NCBI GenBank assembly: GCA_004431415.1
Contig: QPMI01000039.1
Location: 434,001-498,000 of the forward strand
Reading direction: 5' to 3'
Source: Cyanophora paradoxa
Taxonomy: Eukaryota; Glaucocystophyceae; Cyanophorales; Cyanophoraceae
DNA length: 64,000 bases
The notes under the pieces are model-generated. The model was not told where the DNA came from, did not search any database, and was given only the letters and a program-made list of their open reading frames with translations. Both the position numbers and the translations under genes were made by a program. Positions 32,567-45,072 of the stretch are shown one piece after another; within the stretch, counting starts at the first letter, position 1, and each line of letters begins with the position of its first letter.

Positions 32567-35500
32567 ATGCTGCGAGCAGCCGCCGCCGCGCGGCGGGTGC
32601 GTCTCTCCGCCTCCTCCGTTATTTAGGAGCGTCTTAGAGTGCCGCCGCGCGGCTGCGGGCGTCGCGTCCCGTCCGCGCGTGCCGCCCCGAGCGCGGTTCC
32701 TGAGCCGGCCGCCGCAGGGACTGGGCCTGGGAATCGGTCGCCGTGCGTACGCGACGAACTATGGCAAGGGCGTGCTCGCCAGTGCGAAGCCGGACACGGG
32801 GCCGAGCCAAGTCCGTCCCCGCATCTCGGCCGCGCGTCCGGCGGCGGGCCGCCGTTGACGCTTGCGCAGGGACAGTTCTCTCGCGCCTACCCGGTGACGG
32901 ACCACACGTACGACGCCATCGTCGTCGGCGCCGGCGGTGCCGGCCTCCGCGCTGCCATCGGTCTCGCGGAGAATGGCTTCAACGCCGCTTGCATTTCAAA
33001 GGTGTATCCTACGCGCTCGCACACTGTGGCTGCTCAGGTGGGCGCGGCGCCCCGCTTGCCAATCTCGTCATCGCGTGAACAAGCGCAGGGCGGCATCAAC
33101 GCGGCCCTCGGCAACATGACGGAGGATGACTGGCGCTGGCACATGTACGACACGGTCAAGGGCAGCGACTGGCTCGGTCCGCAACGCACGCCGCGCTCCG
33201 CCGGGCCGCCGGACGCCCGCTGACGCCACCACCGCAGGCGACCAGGACGCTATCCATTACATGTGCAAGGAGGCCCCGAACACTGTGATTGAGCTCGAGC
33301 ACTACGGCGTTCCTTTTTCGCGTACGGACGACGGCCGCATCTACCAGCGCGCGTTCGGCGGCCAGTCGCTCAAGTTCGGCAAGGGTCCGCCGCCGGCGTC
33401 GCCGCGCCGCCTGCCGCTCTTGCGGGCAGCTAATGCGCACGGAATGCGCGCGGCAGGCGGCCAGGCGTACCGCTGCGCGGCGGCCGCGGACCGCACGGGG
33501 CACGCGATCCTGCACACTATGTTCGGGCAGGCGCTGCGGCACAACGTCAACTTCTTTAACGAGTACTTCGCTCTGGATCTGATTACGGAGAACGGTGCGC
33601 CCCGCTCTTTCTTTTCCCGCGCCCCGCTTCCTTTTCCGACGCGCGTGCGGCGTGGCAGGCGCGTGCCGGGGCGTCATGGCGCTGTGCCTGGAGGACGGCA
33701 CCCTCCACCGCTTCCGCGCGCACTACACGATCCTCGCGACCGGCGTGCGCGCGCGCCCCGCGCCGGCCGGCCGCCCGTCGCGCCGCCGACGCGGGCGCGG
33801 CGCAGGGGTACGGACGCGCATACTTCTCGGCGACATCGGCGCACACGTGCACGGGCGACGGCAACGGCATGGTGGCGCGCGCTGGCCTGCCTCTCGAGGT
33901 CCGCCATTCGATCCGCGCGCGATGCAATTTGATCGCTGGTTTGATTCGATCCGCGCTGGGCAGGACCTGGAGTTCGTGCAGTTCCACCCGACCGGCATCT
34001 ACGGGGCGGGCTGCCTTATCACCGAGGGCTGCCGCGGCGAGGGCGGCTACCTCAAGAACGCCAACGGCGAGCGCTTCATGGAGGTGGGCGTACCCCCCTT
34101 CCTCTTCCCCTCCTCCGGAGCGGCCGCCCACGCCCGTCCCGCGCCCGTCCGCAGCGGTACGCCCCGACGGCGAAGGACCTCGCGTCGCGTGACGTCGTCT
34201 CGCGCGCCATGACCATCGAGATCCGCGAGGGCCGCGGCGTCGGTACCCCACCCCCCTCCAGCCGAGCCGCGCGGGGGGAAGTCTTAGGGTCGTGTTTCCC
34301 CCGCAGGCCCCCTGAAGGACCACATCTACCTGCACCTGAACCACCTGCCCCCGGAGGTCCTCAAGGAGCGCCTGCCCGGTACCCCCCTTTCCCTCCTCTC
34401 CCCCCCTCTCTTCCCCTCTCTAACTCCCATCAGGCATCTCCGAGACCGCCGCCATCTTCGCCGGCGTTGACGTCACGAAGGTGCGCCCCGCGCTCCAAAC
34501 GGCCTGCAGCCCGCGCCAGCCAGCTAGCCGGCTCGCCGTCCCCCTGGGGTACGCCCCTCGAGCTCGCTCGCCGCGCGCAGGAGCCGATCCCGGTGCTGCC
34601 GACCGTGCACTACAACATGGGCGGCATCCCGACCCTCTACACCGGCGAGGTCGTCACCAAGAAGGCGCGCGAGCCTCGCCTCTTCCGCCCCGCCAGCCGG
34701 CCGGCCTGACTGCCGGCCCGCTGCGCGACAGGACGGCAACCCGGACTACATCGTGCCGGGGCTCATGGCCGCGGGAGAGGCCGCCTGCGCCTCCGGTGCG
34801 CCCCTGCGCCCGCGCCCGCGCCTGCGCCTGCGCCCCCTCACCCTCTGGCAGTGCACGGGGCGAACCGCCTGGGGGCCAACTCGCTGCTGGACATTGTCGT
34901 CTTCGGGCGCGCCTGCGCCCTCACCGTAGCCGAGCGCATCAAGCCCGGCGCGCCCCACAGGCACGCGCCCCCCGCCCCTTTTTTGAGTGCCCCGGGCCTC
35001 CGCGGTCGGTTCCGAGCCGCGCGCCAGGCCGCTGCCGCCGAACGCGGGGGAGGACGCGATCGCGAACCTGGACCGGATCCGCTACGCGAACGGGCCGCTC
35101 TCGACGGCCGAGGTCCGCCTCAACATGCAGCGCACCATGCAGGTGCCCCGCCGTCACCCGTCCGAGAGGGAGAGAGAGGAGGGGAGAGGTGGAGACCGGG
35201 GAATGCTGACTTGCGCCCCGCCCCGCCCCGCCCCGCCCCGCCCCGCCCCGCCCCGCGCAGGACCACGCGGCGGTCTTCCGGACGCAGGAGACCCTCGCCG
35301 AGGGTGCGCTGTACCTCCCCCCCCCTCCCCCCCTCCCCCACCCACCCAACGCGCCTCACGCTTCCCCGCAGGGTGCGTGAAGATCGACGAGGTGGCGCGG
35401 ACCTTCAAGGACGTCCGCACCACCGACCGCTCCCTCATCTGGTCCCCCCCGCCCCGGGGGCCCCTGGGAGCACCCCTCCTCCCCCGCCCTCCTCTGACCC

Positions 35501-36042
35501 CTGCCCTCCTCCCCGGCAGGAACACGGACCTGGTGGAGACCCTCGAGCTCCAGAACCTCCTCGCCAACGCCCAGGCGCGCCCCCGTCCCTGCCCGGCGCA
35601 CCGCCCCGCCCCGCCGGCGCCCTAGAAGAAGCCCGGGGCCTGTGCCTGCCTAAATTCTTGAGACCTGCCGGCTCTGGCTGACCCCTCTGGCCGCGCAGAT
35701 CACGATGCACGGGGCGGAGCGGCGGAAGGAGTCGCGGGGGGCGCACGCGCGGGAGGACTTCTCGAAGCGCGACGACGAGAACTGGATGAAGCACACCCTC
35801 GGCTGGGTCGACAAGGACTGCAACGTCACCATCGACTACCGGTCCGCCCCTGCAGCGCCCCTGCCTCGCTTCTGGCAGTTCGTGATTGTACCCCCTATCG
35901 CAGTCCGGTCCACAAAGAGACGCTCGACAAGACGGAGGTCGACGCCTTCCCCCCGCAGGGTACGCACTCACTCCCCTCGCTCCGTCCGCCGCATTGGATG
36001 ACCAACTTCGACGCGCCGCGCCGCGCAGCCCGCGTGTACTAG
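32567..36042 (+). CDS. SDHA: Succinate dehydrogenase flavoprotein subunit, mitochondrial
   Basis: FAD-bearing catalytic subunit of complex II, oxidising succinate to fumarate. The ATG at 32567 gives [10 protein letters not shown], spliced to [16 protein letters not shown], a good mitochondrial presequence. Then come [20 protein letters not shown] (dinucleotide fold), [12 protein letters not shown] spliced to [20 protein letters not shown] (the His that carries covalent FAD), [116 protein letters not shown] and [20 protein letters not shown], ending ARVY at TAG 36040-36042. At least a dozen short introns, all apparently GT-AG, several beginning or containing GTACCCCC. All family motifs are intact, so the gene is presumed functional. 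Confidence 0.95.
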
Positions 36043-36418
36043 GCGGCCAGGGCCCCTTTCCTTTCATCGTCATGCACTTAGCCCTAGTGTACAGTACCCC
36101 GAGCAATAATATAACTGCAACGAAGCAGACGTGCAGTTCTCCGCTCCCATGCTTATTCCGGGGCGCCGTTTACACACAGCCGCGGCGCGTGTGCACTGTG
36201 CCGTCGTCGTGAACCGACGCATGCGCGTGTGCTACAACCGTGGCGCGTGTGCACTGTGCCACATGACTCGCGCATGCGCAGCGCCGGCCGCGGCGCCAGG
36301 CCTAGGCCCGGCCGCGGCGCGGCTTTATGCGAGTGTACCCCAGAATTCGAACTTCGAATTCCGCCGCAGCTAGCACGAATTCGAATCGCTTGCAATTGGC
36401 CTCGCAAACCCACTCGGA
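36043..36418. other. Intergenic region with imperfect tandem GTGTGCACTGTGCC repeats
   Basis: SDHA 3' flank and promoter of the next gene. 36185-36285 holds two imperfect copies of a unit with CGTGTGCACTGTGCC ... CGCATGCGC. 36345-36390 holds TTCGAATTCCG and GAATTCGAATCG palindromic words. Confidence 0.45.
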
Positions 36419-39128
36419 ATGGAGGAGCGCTGCGTTTCGATGCCTGAAGGTCTGCGAACGGTTGCGAAGCATCAGCACCGGCGAGATTGCTGATTTTGAC
36501 GCGCAGGCGTCTACGAGCGGCTCAGGGAGTACGCGCAGAGCGGCGGCGAGCGGACGCTCGCGGACGCGGTCGCAGCGCTGCTGGACTCGGATGCTGGCAT
36601 AGCGCCCGCGTCGTCGTCCTCAGACGGCAGCGCCACCCGCAAGCGCAAGAGGCATCCGGATACGGCGGTCGCGGCCGTTCTCGAGCACCACGAACAGCTG
36701 TCAATTCTCCCTCTGCCGGAGCAGCTGCCGGACGTGATTCTCTCGGAGATTCTCGAGCACCTTGGCCTGCAGGCCGCCGCCGCCGCGCGTGCCGTGTGCC
36801 GCCGCTGGCGCGACGCGGTCGAGGCGATCCGCTGGCGCCGGCTCGACGTCAAGCTGCCCTCCGGGCGCGCAGACCAGCTGGCGGGCCTTGCGGTCGGCGC
36901 TCAAGCCCTAGGCCTGGACTTGAGCCGGCTGGATTACGTTGCGCGTGCAGACGTCTTCTGGCAGCTCGCGGCTCCTGACCGCGGCCGCGTGGGCGGCTCC
37001 CGCGTGGGCGGGCGGTGGATCCGCGTCGCCTCGGGCGCGTCGCTGCGCCTGGATGTCACGCCCGCCGTGGAGGATGCATATGGCTGCAGCAAAGCGTGGC
37101 GGTCCACTCTCTCCCTCCTCACGGCGTTCTCGGCCACGGCCGGCGCGGCGAGCGGCGCCAGCGCCGGCGGCCTGGGCGAGGTCGAAGTGGACTGCTCGTG
37201 CGCCCCAAGTGGATGCCTCGCGGAACTCCTCAAAGCCCTCGCGCCGCCAGGCGCTGCTGCGTACCCCGCTCTCCGGCGACTCGCGCTGCGGGAAGGCCAT
37301 CCCTCCGACCGCGAACGCCACTCTATCTCTCTCGGGGTCGGGCCCGACTTCCCTCCTTTGGTCTTCCCGAACCTCGACAGCCTCTCCTGCGACATTTGCT
37401 GCTGCTCCCCTGGCCTGCCCCCCGCGGAGGCCCTTGCCCTGTGCCTCCCGAACCTCAAGCGGGTGCGCAGCCCCCCGGCCCCCTTCCCGCCCCCTTCTTC
37501 CCCCCCCACCCCCCCCCCCACCCCCCGCACCTCCCTCCCCTAACGTACCCCCTCCCCTTATCCCGCCCCTCCCCTACGTGTACCCCTCCCCACCCTCCGA
37601 TTGCAAGCGACTCGAACTCACTGTGGGCCGCAGCTGGAAGTGAGGCTCGAAGGCGAGTATTCGGAGGAGGGCGTCGTGTTCAGCGGGCAGCCTGCAGCTG
37701 TCATCGGCAGGGCCGCAGCCGCCTTCCCCTCGCTCCAGGTCTTCAAAGCGACGGATCCGGCAGAGGGAGTTGGCGCCGCTCCGGATGAGACGGAGGTCAA
37801 CGTCGTGCCCCTCATCGAGACCCTAGCCTCCGGCCCGGCCGCCCTCTCGCTTAAGGAGTGCGTGTACGGATTCGTCCTCGCTGCCCGCACCCTGCACCGC
37901 GCGCCCGCTGACCGCGCCGAGCTCAGGATTGTACTGGACTGGTCGAACGGCGCATTGTCGATCGGGCTCCATCCGCCGGTCCTGCGCGCCCTCGGACGCT
38001 TCCCAGCCCTCGAGCGCTTCGACGGAATCCCCGCCTTCAAGGTCTGCGTCTTGATCTCGCGCCCGCTCGCTCCCCCCGACTCACGCACCGCAGGTCCCCT
38101 CGGACCTGTGCGAGGACGATCTGGCGGCGCTCGGGTCTCTCCCATCGCTCAAGGGCCTGGGGATGCTGCACTTCTACGAGGACGGCTTCCACCTTGCCGC
38201 GCAGTTGAACGGCCTCGCAGCCGCGCTCGAGCGCTCCTCCTCGCTGGCCGATCTCCAGCTGGTCATTTGTGCGTCCTGCTCCTTAGCTCAAGCGTTCCCC
38301 GCTCCGGCCTTCAAATCTTAACGCGCACAACGTTAATGCGACAGGGGAGACGCCGCCTCAGGAGGCGATCCCGGCGCTCGCGCGACTGATCGTGAAGGCC
38401 ACTGCTCGAGGGCGCTTCACTCTGCTGGTTTGCTGGGATCCGCATCCGGCCGCGGGCGAGGATGTGCTCGCTGCGCTGGGCTCCTGCCCTGCCCTCACGA
38501 GCCTGGGCCGGCTGAGCCTGTACCACGAAGACGGCCTCGCGATTGCCGGCCACTTGAACAACCTTGCGGAGGCCTTCGAGCGCTCCCGCTCGCTCGCCAG
38601 CCTCGATCTGGAATTCGGTGCGTCCCTTAAGCTGCGGTTTATGCGTCTCCTTCTCCGTTCTTAAGATGAGATCTGACGGGTGCGACGCGGCACGGCAGTA
38701 TCTTATCTGCCGAAGGAGGCGCTCCCGGCGCTGGCGCGGCTGGCCGGCGCGGCCCGCGGGGGCCTCTCCCTCCAACTGCGGGTCGAAGTCACGCCCGAGT
38801 GCCCCGGGCACGCGGAGGTCCCTTCGGCGCTGGCGGCCGCCCCGCCCCGCCGCCTCGCCCTCAACGTCTACGTGAGGAACGTGAGTGAGGAGAACGCCGT
38901 CGCCAGGCTGGGCGGCCTCTCCGCCTTCGCCGGCTGCTCCACAGGGGACATCAAGGTCCGTCCGCTTTCGCCCCGGCGCCGGGCGTGGCTTCGGCGTCGA
39001 GGTCCGCTTTCACTCAAGGGCGCCCGCAGGTCCGCCTGGACGCGGCCGAGAGCGTGTGGGACGCCGCGCGGGCGGCTGTGGCCCGGGCCCTCCCCGTGGC
39101 CCGCGTCGTGAGGTGGGCGGCGGACTGA
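36419..39128 (+). CDS. F-box protein with leucine-rich repeats
   Basis: Probable substrate-recognition subunit of an SCF ubiquitin ligase. Exon 1 starts at 36419 (MEERCVSMPE) and splices into GVYERLREYAQSGGERTLAD. A basic stretch (TRKRKRHP) that could be a nuclear signal precedes the F-box: LPLPEQLPDVILSEILEHLG, then ARAVCRRWRDAVEAIRW. The rest is leucine-rich with repeated units of the form SLKGLGMLHFYEDGFHLAAQ (38.1 kb) and SLGRLSLYHEDGLAIAGHLN (38.5 kb), each followed by an ALERS/AFERSRSLASLDL helix-turn and separated by introns in equivalent places. That suggests exon duplication. Later exons read ALARLAGAARGGLSLQLRVE and the C-terminal ARALPVARVVRWAAD (stop 39126-39128). The target is unknown. 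Confidence 0.8.
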
Positions 39129-39437
39129 GGCCCCCGATGTGCTACAAGTCGCCAGCTGCGGCCTGCAGCTGATGCTTGAGCTTCGGGCGAATACGTACCC
39201 CACCGAACCGTTTCAATTAGAGCGCGCGGGTGGTCGTTGGGAGAGAAGGAAAGAGGCAGTAGAGGCCTAGGAGAGCCTCGGAGGCCCTGATCAGCGTCAG
39301 CTTGCAGACCCCGGCTTTAAAGCTTTAATTTGCTCTTCAACCACTTCGAATTCAGCCGATTTCGAGAGATAGTACCAAAAATAATACGACAAAAAGAAAT
39401 AACAGGCGGGGTCACAAAGAAATAACAGCCGCCGAAG

Positions 39438-42400
39438 TCAGCGGCGGAGGGGCGGGGCGGGCCCCCCCAGGAGGGCGGGCGTCTGGGAGCGGCCCGGGAC
39501 CCAGTCCCGCGTGCGCTGCAGGACGCGCTGGCGCTCCTCCCGCCGCGCCCGCTCCGCCGCCTCCAGGCTCTCCAGGAAGAGGGGCGAGCCCGCGGAGGAG
39601 GCGCCGCCGCCCGCGAGCCTTCGCGGCCCCGGCGAGGGCGCCCGGCCCCCGTCCTCCCCGTCCTCCTCCTCCTCGTCCCAGGCGGGGGGTACGCCCCACG
39701 AGCCGACGGCGAGGAGGCCCGGGGAGACTGTACCCGCCCCGAAGAAGCGCGCAAGGCCGCCGCCGCCGCCGCCGCCGCCGCTCCCGAGGGGTACCGAGGC
39801 CGAGAGAGCCGTACCCGTGCGCGAGAGCGGCTCGTACCCCCAGGCGCCGAGGGGCCCCTCCTCGTCCAGCGGCTCGGGCGAGGCGGCGTACGGCGACGGG
39901 GCCGTTAGGGGGGAGAAGCGCTCGGGGGGTACGGAGGCGGCGCGGCGCATGCCGCCGCTGCTCGGGGCGGCCTCGGGGCCGGCGGGGGGCAGGGCGGCGT
40001 GGGAGCGGCGGCGGGGGTCCGCGGGGGGCCCGCCCGGCGCAAGAGCGCGCCGGCGGCGGGGCGGGGCCGGTGGCGGGAGCCGCGGAGGGCGCCGGGGCCG
40101 CGCGGGGAGGAGGGCGGGGAGGAGCGCGCCGTCGAGCCGACTGAGAGGGACAGGGAGGCGGAGAAGAAGGAGGGGGCACCCGAACCCACCGAGAGGTCCC
40201 CGGGGTTGGGGCCGGGGCCCTCCCGGGGCCGCCCCCGGCCCGCCGCGGGAGGGGGGGAGGAAGCCGCCGCCCCGGCCGGCCGCGGCCCCGCGGTGGAGGG
40301 GGGGCGCGGGGCGGGGGGGTAGGCCCGCCGGAGGAGGCGGCCGTGCGGGCGGTGGACTCGGAGGGGAGGGCGGCGTGGAGGGGTACGTACTCGCGGCGCG
40401 GGGGCGGCGCGGGCGGGGGGCGGGGCGCCGTGTCCCAGTGCTCGGGGAACGGCCAGGCGGGGGGTACGGTCGGCGGCGACCGCGCCTCGATGCGCTCGTG
40501 GACCGTCGCCACGCCGCGTTGCTGCGGGAGCGGGGCGCGTTCAGGGGGGGCACACCTGCAACGCGAAAGGAACAGCGGGGTACCCGGGATCCGAGGGTGC
40601 GGGGGTCGTGCACGGGCATCCACTCCTGGACGATCGTGCCCTCCTCGAGGGGGAAGGGGTACATGTCGCGCGTGGGCGGGGGCACCCGCGGGCGGCGGGG
40701 CCGGCGGCGCCGGCGCTCTGCGCGGCGGCGCTCGGCGGGGGTCATGGACGAGAGGTCCTCCTCCTCCTCCTCCTCCTCCTCCTCCGCGGGGGCCGGCGGC
40801 TCGGGCTCGGGGGCCGGGGCCGGGGCCGGCTCGGGCTCCGGGGGCGGCTCGAGCTCGGCCTCCGGGGTCGGCCGCCGCTGCTTCAGGATCGACTTCTTGG
40901 GCGCCGGCGGGGACGTGGGGGTCCCGGGCGAGGGCTCGTGGTGCCGGAGGGCCCCCGAGCGCGCGAAGCTCTCGGAGCGGGCGAACGTTCCCCCGACGAG
41001 CGAGCCGGCGCGCCGCAGCGAGGCGTGCGAGCGCGAGCTCCGCGCCGTCTCCGCGCCGCCCTCGCGCGCCTCGAGCGCCGCGTCCCCCGCGAGGTCGTGC
41101 CTGCGGGGCGTCCAGAGCAGGCGCGCCGAGTGCTGCCCGCCCGTCCGCGAGCTCCGCGCCGTCGAGGGGGCCGAGAGCGTCCCCATCCCGCCGGCCCCGC
41201 CGGCCTCGCCCTCCGAGCTGGAGGCCGGGCCGCCCTCGGGCGGGGGGCGGAGGGGGCCCCCCGGGAAGAACCGCGCGCTCCGGCGGCCGACGGTCTCCAG
41301 CGGGAGCGGGGGCATCTCCCCGGCTCGTCCCCGCCTCCGCCTCGACGATCTCCGCAGTCGCAGGGCGCCGCGGCTCGCCGGGGCCCGGGCGCGTGGCGGG
41401 GCGCGAGGCGGGGCGCGAGACGGGCCGCGAGGCGGGGCGCCCGAAGGGCCCGGCGTAGGTCAGGACGGTGAAGCCGCCGGCGGGCGGCGGCTGGGAGCCG
41501 GGGCGTGCGCCGGCCCGCGAGGGCGGCGAGGCGCCGCGGGAGGCCTCCGAGGGCGACGAGGAGGGCGGGCCGTGGCGGACGAAGGAGCCCGGCGGGGGCG
41601 AGAACTCCCCGAGCAGTCCGGCAAAGGCAGGGAAGGAGCCCGGGCCAGGGGCCTCGGCGGGGGCCGTCCCGGCGCGCCCGTCCGACGCCTCCCAGGGCCC
41701 CAGCAGGAACGAGACGGACTGGGGGGAGCTCCGCGGCAGCTCGAGCGAGGGGGCGGAGACGGGGTACCCCTCCGCCGGGGCGCTCGCTCCGCGGCTCAGG
41801 GCGGCGAGGGCGGCCGCGAGCTCCGAGGCGGGGGGGCCGGGGCCGGCGCTGGCGCGCGCCGCGTTGAGGGGGCGGGGCCCGGGCCGGCGTTGAGCGGGGC
41901 GGGGCCCGGGCCGTGGGGCGGGGAGGCGTCTCTGAAGGAGCGAGGGGCGCGGAAGGAGACGGGGCGCGAGGGGGCCCGCGAGCGGCTCGTCGGCGACCCC
42001 CGCGACGACTCCTGCGCCCCCGCCTCAGCGGAGGGGAAGGGGGGGGAAGGGAAGGGGGGTACGGCGCACCGCGGCGAGCGGGGGCCCGCCCTCGGGGGCG
42101 AAGACGTCCCCCAGCAGGGCCGTCGAGGTCGCCAGGGGGGTAAGGTTCGCGAACTTCTTCGTGCTGCCGTAAGCCCCGGGGGGCGTCAGGGTGGTGAGGA
42201 GGGGTACACAGAGACGGGCCGACCTGGAGGCGAGCGGGGAGCGGGCCCAGTCGCCGGCGCGGGGCGAGCCGAGGGGGAGCGCGAGGTCCGGGCACCCTCG
42301 GGACCGGCCGCCGCCTCGCCCGCCGCCGCCGCCGCGGCCGCCGCCTCGCGGGCGAGTATCGCCTGCCTCTCCACGAGCGTGAGGCGCGCCTGCGACAAGG

Positions 42401-42719
42401 GCCGCGCCATCGCCGGGACCGACGCCGGCGGGGGCGGCGGGGCGGAGGTGGAGGGGAGGGGCAGGGGGCTCGGCGGGGGGCGGGGGCGGCTCCGGGGCGC
42501 CCTCGTTGAGCGCGAGGGTCAGGGCCCGCAGCGCCGGCGCCGACGCCGGCGGCGCCACCGCAGGCGCCGGGGGCCGCTTGGCCGGAGAGGCGCCAGCCGC
42601 GCCCGCGCCCGCGCCGGTGGACGGGAGGCGCCCGCGGCCGCGGCCAGCGGCGGCCACGGCGGTGGTCGCCGCTCCCTCGCCGCCCTCCCCGCGGACGGGG
42701 CTCGCGGCCGAGGCGCGCC

Positions 42720-42752
<33 letters not shown>

Positions 42753-44707
42753 GCGGCGCGGGCGGCGGGGCCGGCTTCTCCCTGGGCGCCCGGCCCCGTG
42801 GCCCCTGCGCGCCCGCGCCCGCGCCGGCCTTCTTCTCCTTCGCCTCGGCGGCCTCCTCCCGCGCCTGGCCAGCCCCGCCCGTCATTCAAGCGGTCCAAGA
42901 ATTCGCAGAAAGAGAGAGAGAAGCGCACCGGACGGCGCGGCGGGGAGCGCTTCTTCTTGCCGGCCGCGGGGGACCTCGCGGCAGCAGCCGCCGCCGCCGC
43001 CGGCGGCTCGGGCTCGGGCTCGGGCTCCGGCTCGGGCCCCGGCGAAGCGGCCTCAGGCTTCGTCGCCTCTGCCTCGGACTCGGCCTGCAGGTCCAGGGGG
43101 CGGGCGGGGCGGGCGGAGGGGGCGGCGCCGGCGGCGGCGGGGTCGGCGGGGCCGCCGCCGCCGGCGCGGGGGCCGCATCCGGGGCCGCCGCCCGCTGGCT
43201 CTTGGCCGGCCGCAGGACGTTCTCGCGGCGGCGGATGCCCCCCGCCGCCTTCCCGCCGGCCCCCGCCCCGCCCTCCTCGCCCTCGCCGCCCCCGCGCCCG
43301 CCTCCGCCTCGCCCTCGTGCATCAGCGCCCTGCGCCCGCCCGCCCGCCTCAGACGCGACCCCGGCTCGGGCTCAGGTGAGCGGCCGGCTCAGGCTCGCCT
43401 CAGGTGAGCGTCCATGAGCTCGGCCATGCGGCGCCTGCGCTCCTCCTCGCTGTCGCCGGGCGCCCCCGTGCGCTCCGCCTGCCGCGCCGCCTGCCCCTCC
43501 GCGTCCTCCCGCGCCATACGGTCCCGCTCCGCCGCCTCCCGCGCCCGCTGCTCGGCCCGCAGCCGCCGCCCCTCCGCCAGCCGCGCCGCCCGCCGCCGCT
43601 TGCGGGCCCCGACCCGGCCCTCGCCCGTCGGCCGCAGCCGGCACGTCCCCGACTCGGGCCCGCCCTCCTCCCCGCTCGCCAGCCGCCGCAGCTCGAACAG
43701 CTCCAGCTCCTGCGGGGGCGCAGCCCCTCAGGAAGGGCGGGGGGTACGGCGCCCAAGAGCTATTTTTGGAGGGGCGGACCGCCTCGTTCTCCTCGAGGAG
43801 GCGGAGCAGGTCCCAGAGCGTCGGGTCGGACTCGCGGAGGCCGATCAGCGCCCGCGCCCGCGCCGCCGCCGCCTCCGGGTCCTCCTCCTCGTCCTCCGCC
43901 GAGCGCCGGCGGGAGCGGCCCCGCTTGCTCGCCTGGCGGTACCGCTCGGGGGGGTACAGCTGCGCCGCCTCCTCCCGCGCGGCGCGCTCGCGGCGCTCCC
44001 GCAGCATCGCGTCGACGGCCGACTTGACGGTGCAGAGCAGCCGCACGTGCCACCAGCGCTCCGTCTGCCCCGCGCGCGCGCGCCTCAGCAGAGGGCGGGC
44101 GGGCGGGCGGGCGGGCGGGCGGGCGGGCGGGCGGGCGGGCGGGCGGGGGCGATCTAAGGGGCAGGGCCGCCGCGCACCGCGGAGATTGGGTCCCCGGGCT
44201 TGCGCGCGTGCGGACCCGAGATGCTGCGCGGGAACCGCTCGGCCGCGGGCGGCGCTCGGGGCCGGAGAGGGGCGGCGAAGGCGCACCTGAAGGGGTTGGA
44301 CTTGACGCCGCGCTGCACGCGGAACCAGAGGAGGCGGTCACGTTTCTCCTCCACGCAGGCCCTCCGCTCCGCGGCTGCAGGCGCAGCGCGTCAGCAGCGC
44401 AAGCAGCAGACAGCGAACGCGGACGGGGGCGCGCACCCTCGAGCCGCTGAAGGTCCCTGTGAAAATCATCGCCTAGCGAAAACAGGGAGTCCGCAATGCC
44501 GAAAACGGGACTCTGAGCCCGCTCAGCTTCGGCCTTCTCCTTGGCGGCGCGCTGCGCGTCGAGCAGAGAAGCGATTTGCTCGGTCCGCTCTGCAAAGCGC
44601 CGGGTCCCCTTCCTGGCCTTGCGCTTTGAGGGGCTCCTGAACTCTGCGGGGTGCTTCGCTGCCTCGGCATCCTCGAGGTTCTTAGCGGCGAGCAGGAGCG
44701 CGAGCAT
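39438..44707 (-). CDS. Large low-complexity protein, unrecognised
   Basis: A long split minus-strand gene. ATG 44707 gives MLALLLAAKNLEDAEAAKHP, then RRFAERTEQIASLLDAQRAA, VFGIADSLFSLGDDFHRDLQ, EEKRDRLLWFRVQRGVKSNP, WWHVRLLCTVKSAVDAMLRE, RYRQASKRGRSRRRSAEDEE, and SDPTLWDLLRLLEENEAV. Long Ala/Pro/Arg/Glu-rich coiled and disordered exons follow, including one near 42.9 kb reading VRFSLSFCEFLDRLND. Near the C-terminus come YPFPLEEGTIVQEWMPVHDP and RGVATVHERIEARSPP, PFPEHWDTAP, and the end AERARREERQRVLQRTRDWV with stop at about 39438. Runs of EEEEEEEEE and PEPEPAPAPAPEPEPP occur at 40.75-40.85 kb. I do not recognise a family. The ordered islands (WFRVQRGV, WWHVRLLCTVKSA) are what to search with. 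Confidence 0.6.
44093..44152. repeat. (GGGC)n microsatellite
   Basis: About 13 uninterrupted GGGC units inside an intron of the minus-strand gene at 39.4-44.7 kb. A likely G-quadruplex former on the plus strand. Confidence 0.9.
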
Positions 44708-45072
44708 CGCAGCTGTCTGGAGCGCCGCTGGCCGTCACTCCGGCTCAGATGGGGGTTCTCCTAACTAAGCCGCCGTTGGCATGAGCCGCTGGCTGGCGCG
44801 TCGCTCCGACTCAGACCGCGGTCCTGCAATCCAAGCTGCCGTTGACATGATCCATCGCCGTGTACGCATGCGCGGACCCACGCAGCGCGCCGCGGCCTCC
44901 CGCCGGCGCCAGTGGGCCAAGCGACGAAGTTGGACGCGCCGAGGTTTGCCTGTACCCCAGATCATCGCTGCAAAGCGGCTGCTTCTCGTCTTCGCCGCAC
45001 TTGCAGCCTCATTTCTTTCAGAACAGACGGAAGCCGCAACACAACCAGCACGTCCCAGCCGTAACGCGCCAG
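44708..45072. promoter_or_regulatory. Divergent intergenic region
   Basis: Lies between the start codons of the large minus-strand gene (44707) and the methyltransferase (45073). Both 44780-44800 and 44840-44855 carry GCCGTTG(G/A)CATGA. It probably contains both promoters and 5' leaders. Confidence 0.35.

Noticed and set aside
32330-32626. Small ORF overlapping the LPIN/SDHA promoter
   Set aside because: It is in frame with the SDHA first exon but starts inside lipin exons on the other strand. The Met at 32567 gives a proper presequence.
39511-43407. 1298-codon plus-strand open frame
   Set aside because: Arg/Gly/Pro-rich translation that is the antisense shadow of the minus-strand low-complexity gene. 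It has no recognisable motif and runs straight through that gene's introns.
44093-44152. Telomere-like repeat
   Set aside because: The unit is GGGC inside an intron, not a TTAGGG-type telomere.
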